A program made the translations under genes and the position numbers. Positions 55,036 to 63,757 of a DNA stretch of 64,000 nucleotides are shown one piece after another. The notes below the pieces were generated by a model. That model was not told the DNA's origin. It saw only the letters and a program-made list of their open reading frames with translations, and ran no database searches. Position 1 is the stretch's first letter, and each line of letters opens with the position of its first letter. The stretch is from Asticcacaulis sp. ZE23SCel15 (GTDB lineage: Bacteria; Pseudomonadota; Alphaproteobacteria; Caulobacterales; Caulobacteraceae): contig NZ_CP130044.1 of assembly GCF_030505395.1 (NCBI RefSeq), positions 1,039,001 to 1,103,000 on the forward strand, in the 5' to 3' direction.

Positions 55036-55046
55036 TGGTCTGACCA
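55036..55046. promoter_or_regulatory. FadR/UxuR-type operator, receptor side
   Basis: TGGTC-T-GACCA is a perfect palindrome and matches TGGT-N3-ACCA fully. It lies about 120 bp upstream of the TonB receptor start. With the site at 54709 it would let one GntR regulator control both directions. Confidence 0.6.
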
Positions 55047-55069
55047 TATTGACAAATGCGGTAAGGAAA

Positions 55070-55081
55070 GTTAGCGCTAAC
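55070..55081. promoter_or_regulatory. LacI-type operator upstream of TonB receptor
   Basis: GTTAGCGCTAAC is a perfect 12-bp palindrome with the CG-centred form of LacI-family operators, followed by a further GTTAGCG half site. The Caulobacter xylose repressor XylR binds a very similar AGCGCT-centred sequence; that comparison is from memory. It lies about 84 bp before the receptor start. Confidence 0.55.
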
Positions 55082-55164
55082 AGTTAGCGGTCACGCTCGC
55101 CGTGAAAATTTCAAAAAAACAAAAAAAGCCAATGGCTGGTCAGGCCATATACATGGAGAAACAA

Positions 55165-58050
55165 ATGGATATCAGGTTCTCACGCTCTGTGCGTGCGCGT
55201 ACCCGCATGGCCCGCGCCAGCCTTCTCGGTGCCACTATTCTCGCCGGTATGGCCGGATCAGTATGGGCTCAGGATGCGGCTCCGCAAGCGACCACCCCAC
55301 CGGCTGCCAGCGAAGACGTTACCGAAGTGGTCGTGGTCGGCTATCGCGGGTCATTGCTGAACTCAGCTCGCGCCAAGCAAAATGCCGTCAACTTCACCGA
55401 CTCCATCTTTGCGCAGGACATGGGTAAGTTTCCGGATCTGAACCTGGCGGAATCCCTGCAACGTATTCCGGGCGTGCAGATTTCACGCAACGGCTATACT
55501 GGCGAAGGCACGCAGGTCAATGTGCGCGGCCTTGGCCCCAGCTTCACCAAGGTCGTCCTGAACGGCAATGGGGTTGCGGTGGCGTCTGACGGCGGCATCG
55601 ATGGCGGATCGTCCAACCGCGAAGTTGACCTCGACCTGTTTCCGTCTGAACTGTTCACCCGCCTGACCGTCTCGAAATCCCCGCTGGCCAGCCAGCTCGA
55701 AGGCGGCATGTCCATCGTCGACATGCGCAATGCCCGCCCCTTTGACAACAAGGGTCAGCACATCAGCGTCTCGGTGTCCGGCACCTATGGTCAGGCGTCC
55801 GAAGAATTTGCCCCGCGAGGTGCGATTACCTTTTCCAAGACCTGGGACAAGTGGGGCGTTCTGGTCGGCCTTGCCGGATCGAGCCAGCGCACGCGTTCTG
55901 ATGGTTTTGACTCCGTCGGCTGGAGCAATGCCAATCTGGCCTGTCCGACCGGCAGCACCGGTTGCGACAATAGTCAGGGTAATAATTTCAGCTTCGCCAC
56001 GGTCGTTCCGGCCAATGCCGGTAATGGTCTGACGCCGGGTGCGACCCTGGGTCTTACGGAGCTTTTGGCGCTCAACCCCGGCCTGACGGCTAATCAGTTG
56101 ACCAATGCCATGATCCCGCGTCTGGGCCGCCTGAACTATATCGATGGCAAGCGTGACCGGATTACCCTGCTGACGGCAGTTGAATACCGTCCGTCCGATG
56201 ATCTGCGCTTTGCCCTCGATATCATGGGTGCCAAGGCCAAGGGCGAATATGACCGCTCAAGCTTCAACTGGTTCGTGCGTAACTCATCGACCGGGGCTAC
56301 CGGCGGCATGGTGCCGCTGAACCTTGAGGTCGATGCCAACAATGTCGTGACGTCGGGCACGTTTGCCAACTCGGCCATGTTTGTCGAAGCGCGCACCTTT
56401 GATGAAGACCTCGACTTCATCAATATCAACCCCAGCATGTCCTGGCAGATCAATGAAAAGCTCCGCCTTGATGCGCAACTAAACTACACCCACAGCGTCT
56501 TCTTCCGTGAGGCCCCCAGCTTCCTGTTTAATACGCCGTTCAATTCGGGCCTGACGGTCAACTACACTAATGACGGCGATATTCCGACCATTACCCCCAG
56601 CGCCGATGTGGCTGATCCCAACCTCGGCTGGACCTGGAACCGCGTCAATATTCAGAACGTCAAGCGCAGCACCTATACGCAAGGGGCCCACGCTGATCTG
56701 ACCTATAATTTTGACAATGGTGCGGTGCTGAAAACCGGCTATGCCTATGATGAGGCTGATCGCCGGATTCAGGCCTATGACAACTCGGCCAACTATCAAG
56801 CCTTTGCGTTTGCGGCGGTACCGCAAACGGCCATTGCCGGGTACCTGGGCACGGGGCCTGCGTCCAATTTCACCCATATTCTGGATGGAACACCGGGCTT
56901 TACCCTGCATGTGCTGCCTGATCTTGATAAGCTGAAAGCGGCGACCAACTATGCCGCCTATAATGCGGCCGCCCCGGCCACCAACAGCTCGGCGCTGGGC
57001 ACGCCTTCGGGCCGCATTAACGACAGCACCCAAGGCCTCTATGCTGAATATGCCGCTACCTTCCCGATTGCGTCCTTTGATGTGAAGGTCAATTACGGCG
57101 TACGCTGGTTTGAAACCGATCAGACCGTGACGGGGCCGATCACCGTCAATGGCGTGACCACCTTCCAGACGCTGGAAACCAGCTATGGCGGCGTCCTGCC
57201 TTCGTTTAACGCCTCAACCAAGCTGACCGATAAGCTGCTGGTGCGCGCGGCGGCGTCAAAGACCGTGACCCGCGCCAACCCGAACAGCCTCCTGCCCGGC
57301 GTCAGCTTCTCTGATCCATCGGCGCAGACCGCTTCGTCGGGCAATCCGTCGCTCAAGCCCTACTATTCGGAAAACTATGATCTGGGTGCGGAATACTATA
57401 CCGGCGGTTTGGGCTATGTCAGTGCGGCGATCTTTAAGAAGCACGTCACCGGCTATACGCAGGTGCGTCAGACGACCCAGTTGTTCACTGATCTGGGTAT
57501 TGATTTCGCAGGTCTGACGGCCCAGCAACAGCAGGCCATCAATGATCGCGGCGGCCCGTCCGTGGCGCAGGTATTTGTCAACACGCCGGTGAATATCGAC
57601 TCGATCAACCTGACCGGCATAGAGCTCGGCTGGGTGCAGCCGCTCGATTTCATCGTCGACGGTTTGGGCTTCAGCACCAACTACACCCATCTGGATGACG
57701 GCTTTGACGGGGCCAAGGCGCAGCTATCGCCGCAAACCGTCAATGCCACCGGCTATTACGAAAACGATAAGCTGTCGTTCCGTCTCAGCTATGTCTGGTT
57801 CGATGAGCGTATTGTGGCCGGTGCCCCTCAGAACGGGCTGATGCTGCCGCTCAAAGCCACCGACCGCGGTCAGGTCGATATGGCCGCCAGCTATAATACC
57901 GCGTTCTGGGGCTCAGAGGGTCAGATCACCTTTGAAGCCACCAACATCACCAACGAGCCGTTCCGCACCCTGTTCGGCTATGAAAATGCCGCCTACAGCC
58001 ACTTCAACCCCGGCGCCATGTATCACATCGGCTGGAGCGGTAAGTTCTGA
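55165..58050 (+). CDS. TonB-dependent outer-membrane receptor (Xanthomonas/Caulobacter type)
   Basis: 961 residues with start at 55165, where GGAG lies 8 nt before the ATG; frames extend back to 55102. A signal peptide (to about AGSVWAQ) is followed by a TonB box (EVVVVGYRGS), the plug domain with FPDLNLAESLQRIPGVQISR and NVRGLGPSFTKVVLNG, and a large barrel ending in FNPGAMYHIGWSGKF. This is the family abundant in Caulobacter and Xanthomonas for oligosaccharide uptake. Beside aguA, it probably imports glucuronoxylan fragments. A terminator follows. Confidence 0.9.
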   Translation: MDIRFSRSVRARTRMARASLLGATILAGMAGSVWAQDAAPQATTPPAASEDVTEVVVVGYRGSLLNSARAKQNAVNFTDSIFAQDMGKFPDLNLAESLQRIPGVQISRNGYTGEGTQVNVRGLGPSFTKVVLNGNGVAVASDGGIDGGSSNREVDLDLFPSELFTRLTVSKSPLASQLEGGMSIVDMRNARPFDNKGQHISVSVSGTYGQASEEFAPRGAITFSKTWDKWGVLVGLAGSSQRTRSDGFDSVGWSNANLACPTGSTGCDNSQGNNFSFATVVPANAGNGLTPGATLGLTELLALNPGLTANQLTNAMIPRLGRLNYIDGKRDRITLLTAVEYRPSDDLRFALDIMGAKAKGEYDRSSFNWFVRNSSTGATGGMVPLNLEVDANNVVTSGTFANSAMFVEARTFDEDLDFININPSMSWQINEKLRLDAQLNYTHSVFFREAPSFLFNTPFNSGLTVNYTNDGDIPTITPSADVADPNLGWTWNRVNIQNVKRSTYTQGAHADLTYNFDNGAVLKTGYAYDEADRRIQAYDNSANYQAFAFAAVPQTAIAGYLGTGPASNFTHILDGTPGFTLHVLPDLDKLKAATNYAAYNAAAPATNSSALGTPSGRINDSTQGLYAEYAATFPIASFDVKVNYGVRWFETDQTVTGPITVNGVTTFQTLETSYGGVLPSFNASTKLTDKLLVRAAASKTVTRANPNSLLPGVSFSDPSAQTASSGNPSLKPYYSENYDLGAEYYTGGLGYVSAAIFKKHVTGYTQVRQTTQLFTDLGIDFAGLTAQQQQAINDRGGPSVAQVFVNTPVNIDSINLTGIELGWVQPLDFIVDGLGFSTNYTHLDDGFDGAKAQLSPQTVNATGYYENDKLSFRLSYVWFDERIVAGAPQNGLMLPLKATDRGQVDMAASYNTAFWGSEGQITFEATNITNEPFRTLFGYENAAYSHFNPGAMYHIGWSGKF

Positions 58051-58090
58051 TCCAAAGGTAAAAACCGTCCTTTCAAATGGTCCTTTCCTT

Positions 58091-58121
58091 GCGGCATGCC
58101 TTCGGGTGTGCCGCTTTTTTT
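58091..58121 (+). terminator. Rho-independent terminator after the TonB receptor
   Basis: GCGGCATGCC and GGTGTGCCGC form a stem with a TTCG loop at 58091-58113, followed by seven to eight T. Located 40 nt after the receptor stop, so it separates that gene from the GntR regulator. Confidence 0.85.
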
Positions 58122-58234
58122 GCGCCCTTTTTTTGCACCACGAACTCAGTGCGTTAAGTCTTTCTAAAGCGGCGCAAATCAGGCATAGGTAGAGGGCTAA
58201 TACGGCTCTGGGCCGTCCGGATACATGAACACAG

Positions 58235-58987
58235 ATGTCTGAACCGAAGAAACTTTACCGGCGCATCGCCAATTCCATCGCGGCCGATATTCAGTCCGGA
58301 CGCTATAAACCCGGTGACCGCCTGCCGCCGGAGCGGGATCTGGCCGTGCAGTACGGCGTTAGTCGGCCGACTTTACGCGAAGCCATGATCGCGCTGGAAA
58401 TCTTAGGCATGATCGAAGCCAAGCATGGCCTCGGCATCATTGTCACCAAGACCAAACCTGATCCCCTGCCGTTCTCAGACTCTGAGATTGGTGCCTTTGA
58501 ACTGATCGAAGCGCGCCGTCTGCTGGAGGGCGAAGTGTGCGCCCTGGCCGCGACCCTGATTACCGATGAGCAGGTGACGGAGCTTGAGGGGCTGGTTAAT
58601 CAGATGCATCACGCCGACCCTGAGCGGGCAGAGCGGGCCGACCGTGAATTCCACGTCCTGATTGCCAAGATTAGCGGTAACGGCGCGATTGCGTCCTGTG
58701 TCGAAAACCTGTGGGACTGGCGTTACCGGTCACCGCTGGCGCGTAATATTCTGGCGCGGGCGGCCAATCTGGGCATGGGGGCGCGCATCGATGAGCACGG
58801 CGATATTCTGGCCGCCCTCAAAAGCCGCTCAGGCAACGCCGCGCGTCAGGCCATGCATGATCATCTTGACCGGGTAATTGAGCATCTGTTGAACGCGACC
58901 GAAATCGTAGCGGTTGAGCGCGTTCGTCAGGCCAATTCCGAACGCCGTCAGGCCATCGCCCGCCGCCTCAAAGGGGTGACAGATTAG
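58235..58987 (+). CDS. GntR regulator, FadR/UxuR subfamily
   Basis: 250 residues: winged helix at about 8-75 (YRRIANSIAADIQSGRYKPG, DRLPPERDLAVQYGVSRPTL) and an FCD ligand domain from about 90 with the metal-binding His and Asp residues (REFHVLIAKISGN; ARIDEHGDILAAL). The location next to the glucuronate genes and the FadR-like sites in the divergent region make it a probable repressor released by glucuronate or fructuronate. Its stop is 3 nt from the convergent chemoreceptor stop. Confidence 0.9.
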   Translation: MSEPKKLYRRIANSIAADIQSGRYKPGDRLPPERDLAVQYGVSRPTLREAMIALEILGMIEAKHGLGIIVTKTKPDPLPFSDSEIGAFELIEARRLLEGEVCALAATLITDEQVTELEGLVNQMHHADPERAERADREFHVLIAKISGNGAIASCVENLWDWRYRSPLARNILARAANLGMGARIDEHGDILAALKSRSGNAARQAMHDHLDRVIEHLLNATEIVAVERVRQANSERRQAIARRLKGVTD

Positions 58988-58990
58988 AGG

Positions 58991-60472
58991 TCAGGCCACT
59001 AAGGTTTCCATCTCGCTCTTGACCTTGGCCGAAGCGTCCGCGACCTGAGTGAAGGTTTCACTGATGGTGCTCAGGCTGTCATTGATCTGACCCACGGCAC
59101 CCACCGCTGTTTGCATATTGTGGCTGATTTCCCCAGTGGCGGCATTTTGCTGCTCGATCGCGCTGGCGACTGACGATACGTTCTCCAGCACACCCGTCAT
59201 GGACTGAGTAATCAGGCCCAGGGCATCAACCACCTCATTGGTCACGGCCTGCATGTTAGCGATTTCAGCGGCGATGGTCTGGGTCGAACGGGCCGCCTGA
59301 TTGGCCAGAGACTTGACCTCGGACGCCACCACGGCAAAGCCGCGACCCGCCTCACCCGCCCGGGCGGATTCAATCGTGGCATTGAGCGCCAGCAGGTTGA
59401 TTTGCCCGGCTATATCCTGAATGATTGAGACGACATTGTTCATGGCCGTGGCTGAATTATTGAGCGTGCCCGCCGATGTATTGGCATGGGCGGTGTGGTC
59501 AAAAACCCCCTCGACGCTGACCTTGGCGCTGGTCATTGCGTGGGAAATTTCGCGCACGCTTTGGCTCAGTTCTTCGGACGCGGCCGCCACCGAATTAATA
59601 ATAGCCCCGGTCTCATGAGATGCATGGGACGCACTGCCGGCCATAGAGTTGCAGATAAGTATCTGCTCAATGACCCCGCTCAGATTCTGGTTCAGGCTTT
59701 CATTACGCAGGCGTTTTCTCACCACATCAGAAATATCCGTGGCGAATTTGACGATCTTCACCACCGCCCCGGCATCATCGAAAATAGGATTGTAAGCCGC
59801 CTGAATAAAGACGTCAGAGCCATCGCGTTTCAGGCGCCTGAATTCACCCGCCTGAAACTCACCCTGCGCCAGATTTTGCCAGAAAGTGCGATAGTCTGCT
59901 GACTGGGTATAGGCCAGATCACAGAACATGCGGTGATGCTGGCCCTCAATATCCTTTAGGGTATAGCCCAGGGTTTTCAGGAAATTGTCATTGGCCGTCA
60001 ATATAGTCCCATCAGTGGTAAATTCGATGACCGCCTGCACGCGACCGATGGCCGCCATCTTGCCCTTGTAGTCCAGCTCTTTCAGCTTGGCGTCAGTGAT
60101 GTCGGAGGCAAATTTTATAACCTTGACCACATTGCCGCGTTCGTCGCGGATGGGATTATAGGTCGCCTGCAACCAGATGACGCGGCCACCCTTGCCAAAG
60201 CGCTTATACTCATTGGAGGCAAACACACCATTGCCCAGATCGCGCCAGAACCGGCGGTAATCTTCAGTCTCGACATAAGCAACATCACAAAACAAACTGT
60301 GGTGGCGCCCCTTAATCTCGCTGAGATCATATCCTACGGTTTGCAGGAAATTGGTATTGGCGTCCAATATGTGCCCATCCGGTGTAAACTCAATCACAGC
60401 CTGTGAAGCATTTAACGCCGCAATTACCGCCTGATCTTCACGCAAACTGGACTTGGTGAACCCTTTAAACAT
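58991..60472 (-). CDS. Soluble methyl-accepting chemoreceptor with two PAS domains
   Basis: 493 residues without a membrane segment. PAS1 is at about 15-110 ([20 protein letters not shown]), PAS2 at about 137-235 ([20 protein letters not shown]). These are near copies, each ending in a PAC-like [12 protein letters not shown] segment. A signalling hairpin follows with the tip [20 protein letters not shown]. It should act from the cytoplasm on CheA via CheW, sensing redox, haem or a small ligand. No CheR-binding pentapeptide is seen at the C-terminus. Confidence 0.92.
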   Translation of the reverse strand: MFKGFTKSSLREDQAVIAALNASQAVIEFTPDGHILDANTNFLQTVGYDLSEIKGRHHSLFCDVAYVETEDYRRFWRDLGNGVFASNEYKRFGKGGRVIWLQATYNPIRDERGNVVKVIKFASDITDAKLKELDYKGKMAAIGRVQAVIEFTTDGTILTANDNFLKTLGYTLKDIEGQHHRMFCDLAYTQSADYRTFWQNLAQGEFQAGEFRRLKRDGSDVFIQAAYNPIFDDAGAVVKIVKFATDISDVVRKRLRNESLNQNLSGVIEQILICNSMAGSASHASHETGAIINSVAAASEELSQSVREISHAMTSAKVSVEGVFDHTAHANTSAGTLNNSATAMNNVVSIIQDIAGQINLLALNATIESARAGEAGRGFAVVASEVKSLANQAARSTQTIAAEIANMQAVTNEVVDALGLITQSMTGVLENVSSVASAIEQQNAATGEISHNMQTAVGAVGQINDSLSTISETFTQVADASAKVKSEMETLVA

Positions 60473-60599
60473 CAGACCCGACCCTTATATTGCAGCGCAC
60501 AAACAATTTATGCGTGTAATGAAGGGTGCGGCCTAATTGTTTAAAAAAGTGTTCACCATGATTTAGTGCCCGCAGGCTGTGGTAAAATAATTACGCCAA

Positions 60600-61442
60600 T
60601 CAGTGATTGCCGCCGATCAGATCGCCCAATCCTCCGAGTACGGAGCCTTCGCCGCGCGATTGCCCGCTACCGGCCGCCGCAGCCAGAATCCGGCCTGACA
60701 GGCGCGAGAACGGCAGGGACTGAATCCACACCTTACCCGGCCCGGTTAGTTGCGCAAAGAAAACGCCTTCGCCGCCGAACAGCATGGACTTGACGCCACC
60801 GGCGGTGATCAGGTCGAAATCGATGGTATCGGTGAAGGCGGCGACGCAGCCGGTATCGACATGCAATTGTTCCCCGGCTTTCAGTTCGCGCTCAATGACC
60901 ATGCCGCCGAATTGAACGAACACCCAGCCGTCGCCTTCCAGCTTTTGCATGATGAAGCCTTCGCCGCCAAACAGGCCGGTCATGATCTTGCGCTGGAAAT
61001 GGATGCCAATCGATACGCCCTTAGCCGCCGCCAGAAACGAGTCCTTTTGGCAGATCAGACGCCCGCCATATTGATCAAGCTTAAGCGGCACGACCACGCC
61101 GGGCACCGGCGCGCCAAAGGCCACCCGCGCCTTACCAGAACCATTGTGGGTGAAGACGGTGGTGAACAGGCTTTCGCCGGTCAAGAGGCGCTTACCCGCC
61201 CCCAAAAGCTTACCCATAAACCCGCTTTGCTGCGCCGAGCCATCGCCAAACACCGTCGTCATGCCGACGCTTGAGTCTTTCCACACCATAGCACCCGCTT
61301 CGGCAACGGCGCTTTCGCCGGGGTCGAGTTCAATTTCGACGAACTGAAGCTCCTGGCCTTTGATTTCATACTCGATGTCATCAGAGACACCGGCGGCCTT
61401 ATGGTGAGTGCGTTCGCCGAAGCCTGTGGGATAGTCAGTCAT
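60600..61442 (-). CDS. AIM24 / TIGR00266 family protein
   Basis: 280 residues, mostly beta, in the TIGR00266/AIM24 family: VEIELDPGESAVAEAGAMVW, GLFGGEGFIMQKLEGDGWVF, GGVKSMLFGGEGVFFAQLTG and a Gly-rich C-terminal tail ending GGLGDLIGGNH. Function unclear; the yeast relative acts at mitochondrial inner membranes. AGG lies 9 nt before ATG 61442; an ATG at 61451 and the frame to 61481 are alternatives. Single gene. Confidence 0.88.
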   Translation of the reverse strand: MTDYPTGFGERTHHKAAGVSDDIEYEIKGQELQFVEIELDPGESAVAEAGAMVWKDSSVGMTTVFGDGSAQQSGFMGKLLGAGKRLLTGESLFTTVFTHNGSGKARVAFGAPVPGVVVPLKLDQYGGRLICQKDSFLAAAKGVSIGIHFQRKIMTGLFGGEGFIMQKLEGDGWVFVQFGGMVIERELKAGEQLHVDTGCVAAFTDTIDFDLITAGGVKSMLFGGEGVFFAQLTGPGKVWIQSLPFSRLSGRILAAAAGSGQSRGEGSVLGGLGDLIGGNH

Positions 61443-61513
61443 GGGGTTCATCCTGTTGTGAGTTTGCCCGATGATTAGCACAGGGGCGCATCCGGCTTCA
61501 CCTTAAATCAAAT

Positions 61514-62644
61514 TCATTTAACCGAATGGCGGGCCTTCCACGCCGGATACTCAACCTCGATCAGCCGCTGCGGCCAGTCGCCGTACCAGCTATAGCCTGA
61601 CCGGCGCTCCGGGTGGATGTCGGCATAGGTTTTGACCCGCAGCCCATCGCGGTTGGCCAAAACGACCGAGTTGTCGTTGAGGTCATAAAACCGCGCCCAC
61701 AAAGGTGGCGCGGCCGGGTCGGCCACCAGTTCACGATCAAATGTGGCGGTGTGGTAATCGTACTTGACCGGCGGGTCGAGCGGTATGGTCTTTAGGGTAT
61801 AGCCCTTGATTTCAGAGCGCTTAAGCCAGTTCACCGCACCCTCAATGGCGGCGATCTGCTGCGGGGCCGGATGGTTTATGCTCATCAGATAATCAAGCAT
61901 GGCGACGGTTTCCTGAGATACAATGGCGGGCAGTTCAAAAGTGCGACCCTTCGACGGCATAAGGCTTACCGGATCATATTGTCCGGCCCAGCCGGTCAGC
62001 ACCCCATTTTGCCGGATCTGAAGCTTTAACACACAGTCATCGCCACGCTTCAAAGCCGCTTCGGTCGTCTGACGAGTTGTCTCATTGATCGATGTAAACG
62101 GTGCCTGTTTCAGACTTATTTTGCGCAACATTCTTAGGTTGCCGGAGGTGACCTCATCGGCAATCGTCAGCTTATGGTGATAGTCGGTCGAGGGCGGCAA
62201 GGTATGGGGCCAGCCGCCGCACACTGGCATCTGCTGCGACAGGGTAAACGCCAGCCCCTTCATGGCGGCGGCGCGGTATGTCTCGGTTTTTGTTTGGTCA
62301 TATACCGCCATCAGATATTCAATCTGGGCATAGATATTGCGATTATCAAAGCTTACGCGCGGATCGGATTTTTGCGCGGTGATGGCCGCGATTTCCTGCG
62401 GATCAAGCTTACGGGCCGGGTCCTGATTTTCGATCCAACCGCCGTTCTGACGTTGATACAATAGGATATTATCCGCGATTTCAACGATTTGGTCGTCGCT
62501 ATAGCGGGCATAGTCCTTGCCGTGGCGGTTCTGCCAGTGATGAACGGCGTCGGAAAAACTGTCCAGCCGGACCGTCTCATAGCCATAAGCCGTGGGTGCC
62601 GTAAGCACCCATAGTCCCAGATATATTGCGCCAAACCGTTTCAT
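61514..62644 (-). CDS. Pectate lyase, PL10 family
   Basis: 376 residues with a signal peptide (about 1-21, ending TAYG) and the PL10 alpha-barrel motifs: NILLYQRQNGGWIENQDPAR, FDNRNIYAQIEYL, CGGWPHTLPP and APPLWARFYDLNDN. GGAGGATCACATG makes the start at 62644 secure; the frame is open to 62695. Acts on polygalacturonate by beta-elimination. Not in an operon with uronate genes but consistent with a plant-polymer lifestyle. Confidence 0.88.
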   Translation of the reverse strand: MKRFGAIYLGLWVLTAPTAYGYETVRLDSFSDAVHHWQNRHGKDYARYSDDQIVEIADNILLYQRQNGGWIENQDPARKLDPQEIAAITAQKSDPRVSFDNRNIYAQIEYLMAVYDQTKTETYRAAAMKGLAFTLSQQMPVCGGWPHTLPPSTDYHHKLTIADEVTSGNLRMLRKISLKQAPFTSINETTRQTTEAALKRGDDCVLKLQIRQNGVLTGWAGQYDPVSLMPSKGRTFELPAIVSQETVAMLDYLMSINHPAPQQIAAIEGAVNWLKRSEIKGYTLKTIPLDPPVKYDYHTATFDRELVADPAAPPLWARFYDLNDNSVVLANRDGLRVKTYADIHPERRSGYSWYGDWPQRLIEVEYPAWKARHSVK

Positions 62645-62877
62645 GTGATCCTCCATTTTTTGCGGTGATCGTGCCACCACTGCCGCAGAACACAAGCCAC
62701 AAAATCAGTTGGCAGGGCTAAGATTTCACCTTATGGTCGTAGCCGGTGTTAAGGGGGTATGGGGTGAAATTTTCATTATCCAATGGATCAGATACGCTTG
62801 CCCTTAAGAACAGCGATTGCGGTTACGCTGTGACCGAAGCGATCGCTTAATTCATATATTTAAAAAGGGAGAGCCTT

Positions 62878-63627
62878 ATGAAATTTACGATTGGAAACAC
62901 GCTCAACGAAGGCTTTGGCCTGTTGTCGCGTCACTTTAGCACGATCTTTATGGTCGGGCTTGTCACCTACGGTCTGCCTTTGATTGCAGGGGTGGTGATT
63001 CTGCTCATGACCACCGGCTTTAATCTCGCCGACAGCCCTGAAGTGGCCGCCGTTACCGCAGGATGGTGGACGGGCTTTGGCGTCTATATGGTGATCGCGA
63101 TCGTTGCCAGCCTGATCACGTTTTCAATGATCACAGAGATCGTCATTAGGGATAAATTTGAATTTGGCGCGGCCTTTGGACGAGCGCTTAAAAACATCAT
63201 CCCGCTGATTATCATTACCCTGCTTTATACGCTGGCCATGATGTTGGGCATGATCCTTTTGATCATACCGGGCATTATCGTCATGCTGATGTTTTATGTG
63301 ACGTTGACCGCTTACATTGCAGAACCTGGCCTCGGGATCGGCGGAGCCTTTACGCGCAGCCGTGAACTGACCAAGGGCCACCGTTGGGCTATATTGGCGA
63401 TACTGCTGATTGTCGGTATTGCCATTGGTGTGCTGGGGATGATCTTTAACCTGCCGCTGGCGCCTATTGCCGGTGGTACGAACACGCCGGTTTTTGTAGG
63501 CCTGTCAACACTAGTGAGTGTGCTCACCTCTATCGCCAGCTTGGTATTCTCCATAGCTATCTATACCTGCCTGCGCCGCGCTAAAGAAACGCACACGCCA
63601 GAAACGGTCGCCAATGTCTTTTCGTAG
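62878..63627 (+). CDS. Polytopic membrane protein of unknown function
   Basis: 249 residues with six hydrophobic segments, including FMVGLVTYGLPLIAGVVILL, LITFSMITEIVIRDKFEFG (part), LIIITLLYTLAMMLGMILLI and WAILAILLIVGIAIGVLGMI. It resembles the YciC/GDPD-membrane-domain group, including the AFTRSRELTKGHRWAI motif. AAGGGAGAG precedes the ATG. Function unknown. A strong terminator follows. Confidence 0.8.
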   Translation: MKFTIGNTLNEGFGLLSRHFSTIFMVGLVTYGLPLIAGVVILLMTTGFNLADSPEVAAVTAGWWTGFGVYMVIAIVASLITFSMITEIVIRDKFEFGAAFGRALKNIIPLIIITLLYTLAMMLGMILLIIPGIIVMLMFYVTLTAYIAEPGLGIGGAFTRSRELTKGHRWAILAILLIVGIAIGVLGMIFNLPLAPIAGGTNTPVFVGLSTLVSVLTSIASLVFSIAIYTCLRRAKETHTPETVANVFS

Positions 63628-63663
63628 CCTTGGCTTTTCGTAATAAGGCGTTGATCGGTTAAG

Positions 63664-63696
63664 AAAAAGCCTCCGCAATTGCGGAGGCTTTTTTAT
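63664..63696. terminator. Bidirectional hairpin terminator
   Basis: AAAAAGCCTCCGC-AATT-GCGGAGGCTTTTT is a perfect palindrome with A and T runs at its ends. It lies 36 nt after the membrane-protein stop and also past the convergent partial gene. Confidence 0.93.
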
Positions 63697-63698
63697 AG

Positions 63699-63747
63699 GA
63701 GCGTTTTCCCATCAAATGGACTCATTTGATGGATCAGGAAGAGCGAC
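63699..63747. repeat. Dispersed palindromic repeat, copy 3
   Basis: 49-nt core beginning GAGCGTTTTCCC with the stem ATCAAATG-GACT-CATTTGAT and ending GAGCGAC. Unlike copies 1 and 2 it has no second inverted repeat beside it. It lies just after a terminator, between convergent genes. Confidence 0.75.
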
Positions 63748-63757
63748 CAGCTAAAAA

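Larger units (their letters stand above)
54519..55164. promoter_or_regulatory. Divergent promoter region of the glucuronate operon and TonB receptor
   Basis: 646 bp between manD (minus) and the receptor gene (plus). It holds two FadR-like operators, two AGCGCT-centred LacI-type sites and AT-rich stretches (around 54719-54732 and 54770). No good ORF. Promoters cannot be placed with confidence. Confidence 0.6.
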
